DNA of 64,000 bases from contig NC_092860.1 of the NCBI RefSeq assembly GCF_032062135.1, forward strand, positions 124,671,935 to 124,735,934. Direction: 5' to 3'. This DNA is from Pyxicephalus adspersus (taxonomy: Eukaryota; Chordata; Amphibia; Anura; Pyxicephalidae). The notes beneath the pieces are model-generated. The model was not told the DNA's origin and searched no databases. It saw only the letters and a program-made list of their open reading frames with translations. Numbering within the stretch: the stretch's first letter is position 1; each line of letters starts with the position of its first letter. A program made the position numbers and the translations under genes. This document shows positions 63,845 through 64,000 of the stretch, in pieces.

Positions 63845-64000
63845 GGATTTACAAGGTAGTAAAACAACAAAAGATAGTAAAACAACTTTTAGCTATGTAT
63901 TTCTAAAATGCCAATTATCTTTCTTACAAATGACGATATAACAAATCACAAACAAAAGAACGGAGGCACGGAGCAAAGTAGAGGCATTTACTAAACCTAA

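Overview
The window looks like vertebrate nuclear DNA, most likely from a frog. It is AT-rich, has no prokaryotic gene arrangement, and is crowded with old, interspersed repeats of kinds I associate with anuran genomes (fold-back MITEs, tRNA-type SINEs with ATT tails, CR1/L2-like LINE relics, hAT, pogo/Tigger-like, Tc1-like and TTAA-type elements). The frog assignment is inference from repeat recognition, not from a search.

There is one recognisable protein-coding exon, on the minus strand at 40028-40110. It is 83 bp, has a consensus acceptor and donor, and encodes the Cys-loop segment of a GABA-A receptor beta subunit (GABRB family, the exon usually numbered 5). I looked for the preceding exon (pre-Cys-loop segment) at higher coordinates and the following one (post-Cys-loop segment) at lower coordinates and found neither. 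The window is therefore best read as the inside of one very large gene: 1-40027 is the intron downstream of the exon in gene direction, and 40111-64000 is the intron upstream.

Layout, left to right: 1-6.2 kb mostly unique intron with two CpG-rich MITE relics; 6.2-12.2 kb two fold-back MITE copies and a SINE with an internal minisatellite; 12-24 kb mostly featureless sequence plus two MITE copies, a second SINE, a long repeat at 19.3-20.0 kb and a 275-bp TAA-flanked element; 24.5-27.7 kb TA microsatellite, LTR-like piece, a MITE and a frameshifted CR1/L2-like LINE 3' end; 28-38.5 kb largely featureless with a perfect short hairpin at 30.24 kb and scattered repeat relics; 38.5-39.6 kb an L2-like LINE relic split by a MITE; 40.0-40.4 kb the exon with a 123-bp tandem duplication directly against its acceptor; 45.1-45.9 kb a GC-rich LTR-like block; 47-51.4 kb hAT-type elements and a 0.77-kb direct duplication; 53-61.5 kb TTAA-type, pogo/Tigger-like, Tc1-like and LINE fragments; 62.9-63.8 kb a long inverted repeat.

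Almost all open reading frames are short and unrecognised and fit chance frames in non-coding DNA. The exceptions are the LINE reverse-transcriptase relics. I see no evidence for a previously undescribed multi-gene system. The points most worth a second look are structural: the duplication at the exon boundary, the SINE-internal minisatellite, the inverted repeat near the right end, and the duplicated block carrying a hAT element.
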